A DNA stretch of 64,000 nt from Bacteroidales bacterium (GCA_017394765.1 JAFPXF010000007.1:54981-118980); one strand, 5' to 3'; positions 42,229 to 51,695 are shown, numbered from the stretch's first letter. Numbers and translations are program-made. Notes: generated by a model not told the origin, from the sequence alone.

Positions 42229-44856
42229 TTGAAAAAAATATACACATCTCGTTTTTCATATTTTCAAAAGCTGATTATCTTGTTTATAGTCAGTTGCTTG
42301 TGTGTTGCGTCCCAAGCACAGGGTGTGAAGACGAGAAACCGCAGGTCTGCAGTTGACACGACTGCACGTGTGATAAACGATTCTGCGCGCGCTGTTATTG
42401 TCCAAAGCGACACCAATAGGAAGACGGTTCGCTCCGTCAAAATCATCTCACCCAATGCCATACACTCCGTCGTCACCTACAGCGCCAAGGACTCCACCGT
42501 CAACGACCTTGAGCGGCGTTATACCTATCTTTTCGGCGATGCTGTGGTGAAATACGAGGATATGGAGCTGTATGCGGATTATATAGAGATCGACTTCAAG
42601 AACAACCAGCTCTATGCTTCGGGGGTGGCCGATTCTTCCGGCAACGTGCACGGCAATCCTGTCTTCGTGCAGGGCGCCGACCAATACAGGGCCCGCGAAA
42701 TCAAGTACAACTTCACCACCCATAAGGGCAAGATCTCGCACGTCATCACCACTCAGGACGAGGGCTATATCCATGGCGAACAGGTCAAGAAGATGGGCGA
42801 CAATGTGGCTTTTATGAAGAGGGGCAAGTACACCACCTGCGAACTCGACCACCCCCACTACGAGATCTTCTTTTCCAAGGCGAAGTTGATCCAGCACGAC
42901 AAGATTGTCATCGGTCCCGCCTACCTGAGTTTTACAGGCGTTCCCACCCCGCTGGTTCTGCCCTTCGGGTTTTTCCCCTTGGAAAAGGACAGGAAGTCGG
43001 GACTGGTGATGCCCACTTTCGGTGAATCCAACAGCTTGGGGTTCTATATCAAGGATATCGGCTTCTATTTCGCTCTCACCGATAATTTCGACCTGCTGCT
43101 CGGCGCGGATGTCTATACCCGTGGAAGTTGGGCCGTCAAGGCCAAGTCCAATTATGCGTATCGCTACAAATGCAAGGGCAACGCCGAGCTGGGCTTTTAC
43201 CAGACCCGTGTGGGCGACAAGCTCGACTCCACCTACCGTGTCTCCAACGACTTCAAGATCTTTTGGGATCACAAGCAGGATGTGAAGTCGCATCCCACCA
43301 CCCGCTTCAACGCCCACATCGATGTGGTCAGCTCCAACTACTCCAAATACAACCTCACATCTGCCAGCGACTACCTTTCCAACCAGTTCACCTCTTCGGT
43401 CAACGTCTCCACCTCGGCCGCCGACATCTTCTATTTCGACGCCACACTTTCGTATTCGCAAAACACGGGCCACCACACCATCAACTTCAAGTTGCCCGAT
43501 ATCAGCATGTCGGTCATCCAGTTTTATCCTTTCCGCAAAAAGAACAAGGCCGGTTCGTTGAAGTGGTACGACAATATTTCCATGAAGTGGAGTTCGCAGC
43601 TGACCGGACAGATCAACACCTACGACTCCATTTTCTTCAGGCCGCAGACATGGGAGAACTTCAATGTGGGCATGCAGCACAACATCCCGTTGACCATCCC
43701 CATCAAGATCGCCAAGCTCATCAACTGGAACACGACGGCCACGCTCATCGAAAAATGGTACTTGCAGTCGTACGCCTGTGACATGACGGTGGACACGCTG
43801 GCCGATGTGCCGTCGGCAATGGTGAACCGCAATTTGCGGCGCGGCTTCTATGCTTTGCACGACATCAGTCTCTCCACATCGATGACCACGAAGGTTTATG
43901 TGATGTACTCTTTCAAAAAGGGCGGATTGCAGGCTATCCGGCACGTGATCACGCCTCTGCTGAATTTCACCTATCGTCCCAATTTGTCGGGAGGCACGCG
44001 CGGGACCTACTTCAACCCCATTACCGGCGAACAGGTGGAGTACTCCTATTTTGACAATGCCATCTTCGGCTCCGTGGCCGCCAACACACAGGCGCTGGCT
44101 CAGCTCTCCTTCGGCAACAATGTGGAAATCAAGGTGCGCTCGCGACGCGACACCATCACGGGATACAAGAAAATACCCATCATCGACAACCTCAATGTCT
44201 CGATGAGCTACAACTTCGCGGCCGACTCCTTGAAACTGTCCAAGCTTACGCTCACCGGCCGGAGCACGCTGTTCAAACAACTGTACTTGACATACAATTT
44301 CGCCTTTGACCCCTATATCATCGGTCCCAACGGCCGCAATGTCAACAGGTTCGAGTGGAAGGAGAACCGCCGTCTGCTCCGTTTCTCCTCCACCACGTTG
44401 AGTGTCGCGCTTAACCTGCGCCTTGATCAGAACACCTTCCGGAAGAAGACGGCCGGCGGCAGCACGGCAAAGCGCAACGACAAGGACAGACTGCCCTGGT
44501 CGCTGACCTTCAACTACACCTTCACCTACGGCATCAACGACAACATATACTATTATATGTTGCGCGACACCAACCGCTATGTGAACAATATGGTGCACAC
44601 CATCAATGTCACCGGTGACATCCATGTCACGAAAAAGTGGAAAATCGGTTTCGCCACAGGCTACGATTTCGTCCAGAAGTCGATGTCATACACCTCCATA
44701 GACATCTACAGGGACATGCACTGTTGGGAGATGAGTTTCAACTGGATACCCTTCGGCTACCGCAAGGGATGGGGTTTCACCATCAATGTGAAGGCCGCCG
44801 TGTTGAAGGATGTGTTGAAATACAACAGGCCGAACGACTACCGCAACAATCTATAG
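42229..44856 (+). CDS. lptD: LPS assembly outer membrane protein LptD
   Basis: LptD forms the outer membrane gate that inserts lipopolysaccharide. The protein has a signal peptide (QKLIILFIVSCLCVASQAQ), an N-terminal OstA-type domain with YTYLFGDAVVKYEDMELYAD and ADYIEIDFKNNQLYASGVAD, and GKYTTCELDHPHYEIFFSKA. A long beta-barrel follows, starting near TPLVLPFGFFPL. No ATG lies in frame between the promoter and the signal peptide; the best starts are TTG at 42229 (giving MKKIYTSRFSYF) or GTG at 42223. From the TTG the product is 875 residues. It is followed, after 103 bp with a palindrome, by a toxin-antitoxin-like pair. Confidence 0.9.
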   Translation: MKKIYTSRFSYFQKLIILFIVSCLCVASQAQGVKTRNRRSAVDTTARVINDSARAVIVQSDTNRKTVRSVKIISPNAIHSVVTYSAKDSTVNDLERRYTYLFGDAVVKYEDMELYADYIEIDFKNNQLYASGVADSSGNVHGNPVFVQGADQYRAREIKYNFTTHKGKISHVITTQDEGYIHGEQVKKMGDNVAFMKRGKYTTCELDHPHYEIFFSKAKLIQHDKIVIGPAYLSFTGVPTPLVLPFGFFPLEKDRKSGLVMPTFGESNSLGFYIKDIGFYFALTDNFDLLLGADVYTRGSWAVKAKSNYAYRYKCKGNAELGFYQTRVGDKLDSTYRVSNDFKIFWDHKQDVKSHPTTRFNAHIDVVSSNYSKYNLTSASDYLSNQFTSSVNVSTSAADIFYFDATLSYSQNTGHHTINFKLPDISMSVIQFYPFRKKNKAGSLKWYDNISMKWSSQLTGQINTYDSIFFRPQTWENFNVGMQHNIPLTIPIKIAKLINWNTTATLIEKWYLQSYACDMTVDTLADVPSAMVNRNLRRGFYALHDISLSTSMTTKVYVMYSFKKGGLQAIRHVITPLLNFTYRPNLSGGTRGTYFNPITGEQVEYSYFDNAIFGSVAANTQALAQLSFGNNVEIKVRSRRDTITGYKKIPIIDNLNVSMSYNFAADSLKLSKLTLTGRSTLFKQLYLTYNFAFDPYIIGPNGRNVNRFEWKENRRLLRFSSTTLSVALNLRLDQNTFRKKTAGGSTAKRNDKDRLPWSLTFNYTFTYGINDNIYYYMLRDTNRYVNNMVHTINVTGDIHVTKKWKIGFATGYDFVQKSMSYTSIDIYRDMHCWEMSFNWIPFGYRKGWGFTINVKAAVLKDVLKYNRPNDYRNNL

Positions 44857-44885
44857 GGCGGAAGATATGGGAGATTGGTAATTAC

Positions 44886-44911
44886 AAAAATTATCTTTCA
44901 AGATAATTTTT
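44886..44911. promoter_or_regulatory. Perfect 26-bp palindrome, candidate operator of the toxin-antitoxin pair
   Basis: AAAAATTATCTT (44886-44897) and AAGATAATTTTT (44900-44911) are exact complements around a 2-base centre. It lies 14 bases upstream of the -7 element and so would cover the polymerase site. Autoregulation by an XRE antitoxin is the natural reading. With only one G-C pair per arm it is a poor terminator for lptD. Confidence 0.6.
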
Positions 44912-44924
44912 GCAAAAAAAAATG

Positions 44925-44932
44925 TATATTTG
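44925..44932 (+). promoter_or_regulatory. -7 element of the toxin-antitoxin pair
   Basis: TATATTTG followed by CCGCC, matching TAnnTTTG, 28 bases before the ATG at 44960. Confidence 0.6.
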
Positions 44933-44959
44933 CCGCCTGAAACTAAACCATATAAATGA

Positions 44960-45439
44960 ATGACTAAAGCAACTATCCAATCCGTCAGACAAACTGAGAA
45001 GGCCGGGCTGTTTACCATCTGTTTTGAGGGCGAGAGCTTCACCGAATTCCAGAAATTCATCGTTAAAGGCCATGAGAATGCAACTCTCCAGCCTGATTTG
45101 CAAAAGATTTTGAACGCCTTGCAACACATGATGAATGCAATGGGGTTTCTTGACAGGTATTTCAGACCAGAAGGGAAAATGCGCGACCGAGTGGCGGCAC
45201 TACCCATACAGAGCAGTAAGTTAAGGCTTTATTGTCTGCGACTGTCCGACAGCGTGCTGATTGTAGGAAACGGTGGTCCTAAAACCACTAATACTTACGA
45301 GGAAGATTCGGAACTGAACGGATATGTGATTCAACTTCAAAAATTGGATGACCTATTGAAATTGGCGGAGGCAAAGGGGGAAATCACCATTGAGGAGGCC
45401 TCCCTCTCTGGCGTGGACGACAAAGAATTTGATATATGA
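44960..45439 (+). CDS. Putative type II toxin (RelE/HigB-like)
   Basis: A 159-residue cytosolic protein. Visible features are FEGESFTEFQKFIVKGHENA, then DRYFRPEGKMRDRVAALPIQ and SSKLRLYCLRLSDSVLIVGN (about 70-108), which has the arrangement of a RelE/ParE-like toxin core (basic strand, LRLYC strand, hydrophobic strand ending in GNGG). It overlaps the downstream XRE gene by 4 bp and has a palindrome ahead of its promoter. Toxin-first order is as in higBA. The assignment rests on fold-like pattern and context; it is not certain. Base composition is lower in GC than the neighbouring genes. Confidence 0.65.
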   Translation: MTKATIQSVRQTEKAGLFTICFEGESFTEFQKFIVKGHENATLQPDLQKILNALQHMMNAMGFLDRYFRPEGKMRDRVAALPIQSSKLRLYCLRLSDSVLIVGNGGPKTTNTYEEDSELNGYVIQLQKLDDLLKLAEAKGEITIEEASLSGVDDKEFDI

Positions 45440-45714
45440 AACATTCGAGTGAAACAGAACAGCTTTTCCAGCAGACACTTGACAAAACACCAAAAGCTTT
45501 AAAGTTGCAGGTGGAGTGGTCATACGAAATTGCTGATTGGATTGACAATCTGCTGCGAAGTCGTGGGTTGTCACAAAAGGAGTTTGCAAAGATGGTGGGC
45601 ACATCTGAGGCGGCCGTATCGCACTGGGTTGGCGGCGGACACAATTTCACGCTGGCAACATTGGCAAAGATTTCCGCTGCATTGGGTGTCTCTCTTATTT
45701 CGATTGGACAATAA
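45436..45714 (+). CDS. XRE-family antitoxin-like DNA-binding protein
   Basis: A 92-residue protein with a helix-turn-helix of the Cro/C1 type: NLLRSRGLSQKEFAKMVGTS, EAAVSHWVGGGHNFTLATLA, KISAALGVSLISI (about 37-90). The N-terminal 30 residues (SSETEQLFQQTLDKTPKALK) could bind the toxin. Its ATG overlaps the toxin stop (ATGA). It probably represses the pair through the palindrome at 44886-44911. Confidence 0.85.
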   Translation: MKHSSETEQLFQQTLDKTPKALKLQVEWSYEIADWIDNLLRSRGLSQKEFAKMVGTSEAAVSHWVGGGHNFTLATLAKISAALGVSLISIGQ

Positions 45715-45843
45715 ACAACAAATCGTTGTGCGAAGGAGAGATTCTTGTGTGAAATTTCGTCAAAACCAATCAAGTCCCTGAAAGGTAAAAAATGGAGTTG
45801 AGCCATACTTGAGGCTGGAAAAACAACAATAAAAAAAACGTCC

Positions 45844-45872
45844 TTTGCCAATAAAAAAAAAGTGTATATTTG
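45844..45872 (+). promoter_or_regulatory. Promoter of secDF
   Basis: TTTG (45844-45847), 17 bases, then TATATTTG (45865-45872) followed by CAA. It matches the Bacteroidota consensus except for a spacer 2 bases short. The start codon is at 45935. Confidence 0.55.
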
Positions 45873-45934
45873 CAACCTTGAAAAATTTAGGTTGAAATAA
45901 GTATAAATATTTAAAAATCAATTAAATAAAAAAG

Positions 45935-48900
45935 ATGAAAAACAAAGGACTTATTTTATTTTTCACCATTCTCCTGGCATTGGTCTGCCTGTACTGCCTC
46001 TCTTTCACCTACGCCACATGGCGTGTGGAGAAGAAAGCCGACAGATTTGCCAACGATCCCGCTGCCATCGAGAGCGTGAAAAAGGAAGCACATGGCGACG
46101 TGATGTTGGAGAAACACCTGACGGACTCCCTCGTCGAGGCCAGAACCCGCCAGTATCTGACCAACAAGAACGATTCGACCGTGTTCATGGGGAACACTTA
46201 CAAGCAGTGTAAGTACAAAGAGCTGAATTTAGGTTTGGACTTGAAGGGTGGTATGAACGTCACCTTGGAAATTTCCATGCCGGATGTGGTGCAAAGTCTG
46301 GCCTCCAACAAGGAGGACGAGCTCTTCAAGACGGCTTTTGCGAATGCCGAGAAGGAGTTCGCGAGAACCACCAATGGCGATTTCATTGATATTTTCGTTG
46401 ATAATTTCAACAAGCAGAAGAGTGCGTTGAAGATGAACAACGCCAACCTGCGCACCTATTTCGGCGAGCGTTCCGGTATTAAGAATGCCTCTGATCAACA
46501 GATTATCAGCTGGATGAAGAAGGAGTCTTCCGAAATCGTGGAGCGCACTTTCAAGATCCTGCGCACCCGTATCGACCGTTTCGGTGTGGCTCAGCCCAAC
46601 CTGCAGATGTTGCAAGGCGGCCGTATCTTGGTCGAGCTTCCTGGCATCAAGGAACCCGAGCGTGTGACCGACCTCTTGAAGAGCACCGCAAAGCTGGAAT
46701 TCTGGGAGGTCTATAACGACATCGTGGGTGGCAAGCCCATCGTGCAACGCTTCATGGAAGCCGACGCCCAGCTGGCCGAGATGCTGAAGAACAAGGAGTC
46801 CCTCACGCCTGCCGCCACCGACACCGCTTTGGCTGCTGCCGACAGTGCTGTCAACGATGCTTTGGCCGCTGCCAACACCGAAATTGACGAGGATGAGGAG
46901 GAAGAAGAACTCGACGCCGCCGGCGGTGCCATCCTCAGCAAGGCGGTCGCCATCCCGGGCAGCTATGTGATCGGCTACTTCAAGGAGTCCGACATGCCCG
47001 CCATCAACAGCATGCTCCCGCAGCTGCAGCGTCTGTTGGGTGACAACAGCGTGGTCTTCTACTGGGGTGCTCCCGAGAAAGACTATGGCAATGCCTACCC
47101 GCTCTATCCGCTCAAGAAGAAAAACGACCGTATCGGACCGCTCTTGAGCTCCGAGACCATCGGTGGCGCCCGCGTGGTTCGCAACGCCCGCCAGGATGTG
47201 GACCAGAACAACCGCGTGGTCGTCAACATGTCCATGGAGAGCCAGGCTGCCGACGAGTGGCGTAAGATCACCCGCGAGGCATCTGAGAACAAACAGAACC
47301 CCACGGCCATCGCCATCGTGCTTGACGAGTTTGTCTATTCCGCACCGACCGTCCGCAGCGAGATCCCCAACGGCAACTCCGAGATTTCCGGTAACTTCAC
47401 CATTGAAGAGGCCAAAGACCTTGCCACTGTGTTGAACTCCGGTAACTTGGAAGCCCGCGTCAACATCGTCCAATCCGAAGTTGTTGGTCCGACCCTCGGT
47501 AAGGAGTCCATCCGTTCCGGTTTGCTCTCCTTCCTCGCCGCCTTCATCCTCGTGGTGTTGTACATGTTCTTCTACTACAGCCGCGCCGGTCTGGTCGCTG
47601 ACCTCGCGCTGTTCATGAACGTCTTCTTCATCATCGGCGTGCTCGCCTCCATGGGGGCTGTCCTGACGCTGCCAGGTATCGCCGGTATTGTGTTGACCTT
47701 GGGTATGGCCGTTGACGCCAACGTGATTATCTACGAGCGCGTCCGCGAAGAGGTGCGCGCCGGCAAGGGTATCCGCGTGGCTGTGGACGAAGGCTTCAAA
47801 CATTCCTACTCTGCTATCATCGACGGTAACGTCACCACGTTGATCACCGCTATCGTTCTTTACATTTTCGGTTCCGGTCCGATCCAAGGTTTCGCCACCA
47901 CGTTGATCATCGGTATCCTCTCCTCCCTCTTCACCGCCATCCTCGTGTCCCGTCTTATCCTCGAGGCCCGCCTCAAGAAGGGCAAGGATTTCACCGTGGG
48001 CAACAGTATTACGATGAACGCCTTCACCAACCTGCACATCGACTTTCTTGGAAAGAGAAAGATTTTCTACGCGCTCTCTCTGACCTTGATCGCCATCTCC
48101 ATCATCTCCCTCTTCACGTTGAAATTGCAACCCGGCATCGACTTCACCGGAGGCCGTTGCTATGTGGTCCGTTTCGACAAGGATGTCACAACAAGAGATG
48201 TGCGTGATGCCGTTTCCAAAGAGTTCGGTGGCAACCCTGAAGTCAAGACTTTCGGTAGCAACAACCAGATCCGTATCATCACTAACTTCCGCATCGACAG
48301 CAACGATCCTAAGGATGACCAACTCTGCGAGAAGAAACTTTACAACTGCTTGAAGGGCTTCTACGAGAAACAGGATCTCAGCGAGTACGACTTCACCCAC
48401 TTGACCAACGATGTCCGTGGTGTGCAGTCATCCCAGAAGATCCAGCCCACCGTGGCCCGCGAGCTGTTGAGAAATGCAGCCTTGGCCGTGTTGGCATCCC
48501 TGGTGCTGATTTTCATCTACATCGCCATCCGTTTCCGCAACTGGCAGTTCGGTTTGGCCGGTGTCGCCGCCTTGTTCCACGACTCCTTCCTGACCATCGG
48601 TATGTTCTCCCTCTTCTACAAGATCATGCCGTTCTCCATGGAAATCGACCAGAACTTTATCGCGGCTATCTTGACGGTGATTGGTTACTCCATCAATAAC
48701 GTCGTGGTCATCATGGACCGTGTCCGTGAGAACTTGGCCCTCTATCCGAAACGCAGCAACTATGACAACTTCAATACCGCCATCAACAGCACCATGGGCC
48801 GTAGCATCAATACTGCCCTCACCACGTTGGTGACCCTGTTGGTGATCTTCCTGTTCGGCGGCGAGGTGATCCGCGGTTTCGTGTTCGCCATGTTCATCGG

Positions 48901-49012
48901 TATCTTGTTCGGTACCTACTCCGGCATTCTCGTGGCCAACCCGTTCGCATACGACTTGCTTCGCCTCAAACGCGGCGAGGTCAAGCGCGCCAATGCCGAG
49001 ATTGCGAAGTAA
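45935..49012 (+). CDS. secDF: Fused protein translocase subunit SecDF
   Basis: SecDF uses the proton gradient to help pull proteins out of the SecYEG channel. The 1025-residue protein is a SecD-SecF fusion, usual in Bacteroidota. SecD motifs: LGLDLKGGMNVTLEIS (about 92-107), RFGVAQPNLQML, the P1 head domain, and GIVLTLGMAVDANVIIYERV. SecF motifs: GIDFTGGRCYVVRF (about 730-743) and AAILTVIGYSINNVVVIMDR. There are twelve membrane segments in two groups. A low-complexity Ala/acidic insert (EIDEDEEEEELDAAGG, about 310-330) sits in the P1 domain. A strong terminator follows the stop. Confidence 0.96.
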   Translation: MKNKGLILFFTILLALVCLYCLSFTYATWRVEKKADRFANDPAAIESVKKEAHGDVMLEKHLTDSLVEARTRQYLTNKNDSTVFMGNTYKQCKYKELNLGLDLKGGMNVTLEISMPDVVQSLASNKEDELFKTAFANAEKEFARTTNGDFIDIFVDNFNKQKSALKMNNANLRTYFGERSGIKNASDQQIISWMKKESSEIVERTFKILRTRIDRFGVAQPNLQMLQGGRILVELPGIKEPERVTDLLKSTAKLEFWEVYNDIVGGKPIVQRFMEADAQLAEMLKNKESLTPAATDTALAAADSAVNDALAAANTEIDEDEEEEELDAAGGAILSKAVAIPGSYVIGYFKESDMPAINSMLPQLQRLLGDNSVVFYWGAPEKDYGNAYPLYPLKKKNDRIGPLLSSETIGGARVVRNARQDVDQNNRVVVNMSMESQAADEWRKITREASENKQNPTAIAIVLDEFVYSAPTVRSEIPNGNSEISGNFTIEEAKDLATVLNSGNLEARVNIVQSEVVGPTLGKESIRSGLLSFLAAFILVVLYMFFYYSRAGLVADLALFMNVFFIIGVLASMGAVLTLPGIAGIVLTLGMAVDANVIIYERVREEVRAGKGIRVAVDEGFKHSYSAIIDGNVTTLITAIVLYIFGSGPIQGFATTLIIGILSSLFTAILVSRLILEARLKKGKDFTVGNSITMNAFTNLHIDFLGKRKIFYALSLTLIAISIISLFTLKLQPGIDFTGGRCYVVRFDKDVTTRDVRDAVSKEFGGNPEVKTFGSNNQIRIITNFRIDSNDPKDDQLCEKKLYNCLKGFYEKQDLSEYDFTHLTNDVRGVQSSQKIQPTVARELLRNAALAVLASLVLIFIYIAIRFRNWQFGLAGVAALFHDSFLTIGMFSLFYKIMPFSMEIDQNFIAAILTVIGYSINNVVVIMDRVRENLALYPKRSNYDNFNTAINSTMGRSINTALTTLVTLLVIFLFGGEVIRGFVFAMFIGILFGTYSGILVANPFAYDLLRLKRGEVKRANAEIAK

Positions 49013-49029
49013 AGTTTTTCGGTTACATA

Positions 49030-49068
49030 AAAAAAACGGAACGATGCTATATCGTTCCGTTTTTTTTT
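49030..49068 (+). terminator. Terminator of secDF
   Basis: AAAACGGAACGAT-GCTAT-ATCGTTCCGTTTT forms a perfect 13-bp stem with a 5-base loop, followed by a run of T. It lies about 20 bases after the secDF stop. Confidence 0.9.
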
Positions 49069-49112
49069 GTATTTTAGCAGCCGCAATTTTTATAAGGTAA
49101 ATTATCATAAAT

Positions 49113-51644
49113 ATGAATATACAAAAGCTTACTGCCGTCCTCGTAACTCTCTTAATGATAGGAGGTTTGACCTTGAATGCTCAGGCTCCGCAGAGCGTTC
49201 TGCGCGATGCGGACAATCTGTTCCGCGATTGTCAGTATGGGAATGCGTTGGAACAATACAAGAAAGGTATGAAGAAGCTCTCCTCCAACAGGGTTGAGAT
49301 ACAACGTGCCACTTTCCAGATCGCGGAGTGTTATCGCATCATGGGTGATGTGAAGAAGGCCGAACAACAATATCTTCGCTTGGAGAAGAAGAATTATCAG
49401 AAAGACAATCCCATCATCCTGTTCCACCTCGCCAGCATCTACAACATGCGCGGCGAGTACGACATGGCGCTCAAGTATTATCAGAGCTATAAAAAGCGTG
49501 AGCCCAACGATCCGCGTGTGGATATGCGTATCGAGGGCTGTAACAACGCCAAGATGTGGAACGAGAACCCCACCCGCTACGAGGTGGAGAATCTCAAGAA
49601 GTTCAACACCCGCGACGATGAATGGGCACCGCGCTGGGGTAATGAAGAGAAACGCAACTCCATCATCTTCACCTCCAATCGTGAGGGTTCGGTGGGAAAA
49701 GGCACCGACCAATGGACGGGTGTCTCCTTCTCCGACATCTATATCACCAACAAGCCCAAGAGCAAAAACACGGACTGGCCGGGTGAATGGTCTCCCGTCA
49801 CCACCCTTGACGAAGGCGGCACCCTTAACACAGGCGTGAACGAGGGCGAGGCCTGCTCCAACCGCAAAGGCTCTGTCTATTACATGACAAAATGCCCCCA
49901 AGACAAGAAAAAGGTGCAGGGTTGCTATATTTACAAGACGCTGAAAAAAGGCAAATCGTGGGGCGAACCCGAGCTGGTTGTCCTGGGCGACTCCGCCTAC
50001 AACTATGTCCATCCCTACATCTCCGGCGATGAGCTGACCATCTACTTCGCATCCAACATGCCGGGTGGAGAGGGCGGCTATGACATTTACATGGCTACCC
50101 GCGCCAAGAAGTCCGCCAAGTTCAGCAATATCACCAACCTCGGCCCGAATGTCAACACCAAGGGACAGGAGGTGTTCCCCATCCTTCGCAACGAGAATGA
50201 ACTCTACTTCTCTTCCGATGGTTGGCCGGGCCTTGGTGGGCTTGACCTCTTCCTCTCCCGCATCAAAGATGGCAAATTCCAGCCTGCAGAAAACCTTATG
50301 GTGCCCATCAACTCTTCATACGATGAAATCGGCATCATCTTTGATGAGAACGAGGCCATCGACCCGCAATCCAAGTCACCGTATCTTGCCAAAGGTTATT
50401 TTTCCTCCAACCGTCCCGGCGGCCGTGGCGGCGACGATATCTACTACTTTGTCCTCCGTCCGCTGGTCTATACGCTTTCCGGTTACATCCGCGACAAGAA
50501 CAACGGACAGTACATGGATGGCGTTGAGGTTGAAATCAGCGGCTCCGACGGCACCTCTTACAAGACAACCACTGACGTGAAGGGTTATTACCACTTCGAC
50601 AAGGCCAAGATCTTGGGTGCTACGACCTATGCCATCAAGGTGGCCAAGAAGGGATATTGGGAGAGCGGCAACACGGCCACGGCCACCACGGTGGGCTTGT
50701 CTGAAAACACCGATTTGAAACAGGATTTCACCCTCGAACCGATTCCGAAGGAGCCTATCTTGCTGCCGGAGATTCTGTACGATCTGGCCAAGTGGGACCT
50801 CAAACCCCAGTACAAAGACTCGTTGATGTACCTCTATAATATTATGGTCAAGAATCCGACCATCGTCATTGAGCTTCGTTCCCACACCGACTCCCGTGAC
50901 ACGGAGGAGAAGAACGACATCCTTTCCCAGAACCGTGCCCAGTCGTGTGTCGATTTCCTGGTGAAGGAGAAGGGCATTGCCGCCGACCGTATTGTGGCCA
51001 AGGGCTATGGTGAGCGCGTGCCGCGTAAATTGGAGAAGGACATGTACTCTACCTATAACGGCAAGAAGTATTTCTTCCCGAAAGGCACTGTGCTGACAGA
51101 GGCTTTCTGTGAGTCTCAGCCCACGAAAGCCGAGAAGGAGGCTGCCCACCAGCTTAACCGTCGTACCGAGTTCATCATCCTGCGTGACGACTATGTGCCC
51201 AGCAACGACAATATTGACAGCGTGCGTCAAGGCGGCGGTATCGCCCTTGTGCAACAACGCACGGTTCCTGTCACTGTCGATGGCGATAAAGTCATGGGCA
51301 ACTGCTTTGCCAACAGTAAATCTCTGAACTTTGTCATCGGCGACAACAGTGAAGAAGTCATGATGAACTACGCTGACGCCACCCGCTTCCTGAAGGAATC
51401 CTTCATCACCCTTAACGACTTCGAGGAGAAGTCAGGCGCTATCAAGCAGGAGGATGGTAGCATTATCGAAGGTTCGGTCCTCTATCTCGAAGAGTTGCGT
51501 ATTGGTGATGACTACTCCGAGAATGTGAAGGTCATCGTCAAGAAGAACCTGCCCGCCGCCATCGTGGTCGGTGACAAATTCATCGAGAACGAATGGGGCT
51601 CGTACACCATAGACAAATCTTCCAACCAATTGAAATTTAACTAA
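49113..51644 (+). CDS. PorE-like OmpA protein with a degenerate retropepsin-like C-terminal domain
   Basis: An 843-residue secreted protein (signal MNIQKLTAVLVTLLMIGGLTLNAQ). Domains in order: TPR-like helices (about 28-140; FRDCQYGNALEQYKKGMKKL), a PD40/WD40-like propeller (about 150-450; IIFTSNREGS, IYFASNMPGGEGGYDIYMAT, LYFSSDGWPGLGGLDLFLSR), a carboxypeptidase-regulatory-like domain (about 450-545), and an OmpA domain (about 550-700; ELRSHTDSRDTEEKNDILSQ, NRAQSCVDFLVKEKG) that binds peptidoglycan. This is the plan of PorE of the type IX system. The last about 130 residues (VPVTVDGDKV, SLNFVIGDNSEEVMM, GSIIEGSVLYLEELRIGD, PAAIVVGDKF) follow the pattern of retropepsin-like proteases, but DTGAS is replaced by GDNSE, so the catalytic Asp is lost. 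It is followed by a terminator. Confidence 0.85.
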   Translation: MNIQKLTAVLVTLLMIGGLTLNAQAPQSVLRDADNLFRDCQYGNALEQYKKGMKKLSSNRVEIQRATFQIAECYRIMGDVKKAEQQYLRLEKKNYQKDNPIILFHLASIYNMRGEYDMALKYYQSYKKREPNDPRVDMRIEGCNNAKMWNENPTRYEVENLKKFNTRDDEWAPRWGNEEKRNSIIFTSNREGSVGKGTDQWTGVSFSDIYITNKPKSKNTDWPGEWSPVTTLDEGGTLNTGVNEGEACSNRKGSVYYMTKCPQDKKKVQGCYIYKTLKKGKSWGEPELVVLGDSAYNYVHPYISGDELTIYFASNMPGGEGGYDIYMATRAKKSAKFSNITNLGPNVNTKGQEVFPILRNENELYFSSDGWPGLGGLDLFLSRIKDGKFQPAENLMVPINSSYDEIGIIFDENEAIDPQSKSPYLAKGYFSSNRPGGRGGDDIYYFVLRPLVYTLSGYIRDKNNGQYMDGVEVEISGSDGTSYKTTTDVKGYYHFDKAKILGATTYAIKVAKKGYWESGNTATATTVGLSENTDLKQDFTLEPIPKEPILLPEILYDLAKWDLKPQYKDSLMYLYNIMVKNPTIVIELRSHTDSRDTEEKNDILSQNRAQSCVDFLVKEKGIAADRIVAKGYGERVPRKLEKDMYSTYNGKKYFFPKGTVLTEAFCESQPTKAEKEAAHQLNRRTEFIILRDDYVPSNDNIDSVRQGGGIALVQQRTVPVTVDGDKVMGNCFANSKSLNFVIGDNSEEVMMNYADATRFLKESFITLNDFEEKSGAIKQEDGSIIEGSVLYLEELRIGDDYSENVKVIVKKNLPAAIVVGDKFIENEWGSYTIDKSSNQLKFN

Positions 51645-51665
51645 TCATAAATCAGAATAGATTCA

Positions 51666-51695
51666 AAGGGCAATCTTAGGGTTGCTCTTTTTTTT
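51666..51695 (+). terminator. Terminator between the PorE-like gene and the porin gene
   Basis: AAGGGCAA and TTGCTCTT form an 8-bp stem with one wobble and an 8-base loop, followed by further T to 51695. The next start codon is only 7 bases downstream. Confidence 0.7.

Noticed and set aside
42448..44625. A 725-codon antisense frame across lptD
   Set aside because: Antisense shadow of lptD; no start context and no recognisable motif.
46229..48400. A 723-codon antisense frame across secDF
   Set aside because: Mirror of secDF codons; product is Asp/Gly/His/Val-rich with no domain or signal and no promoter.
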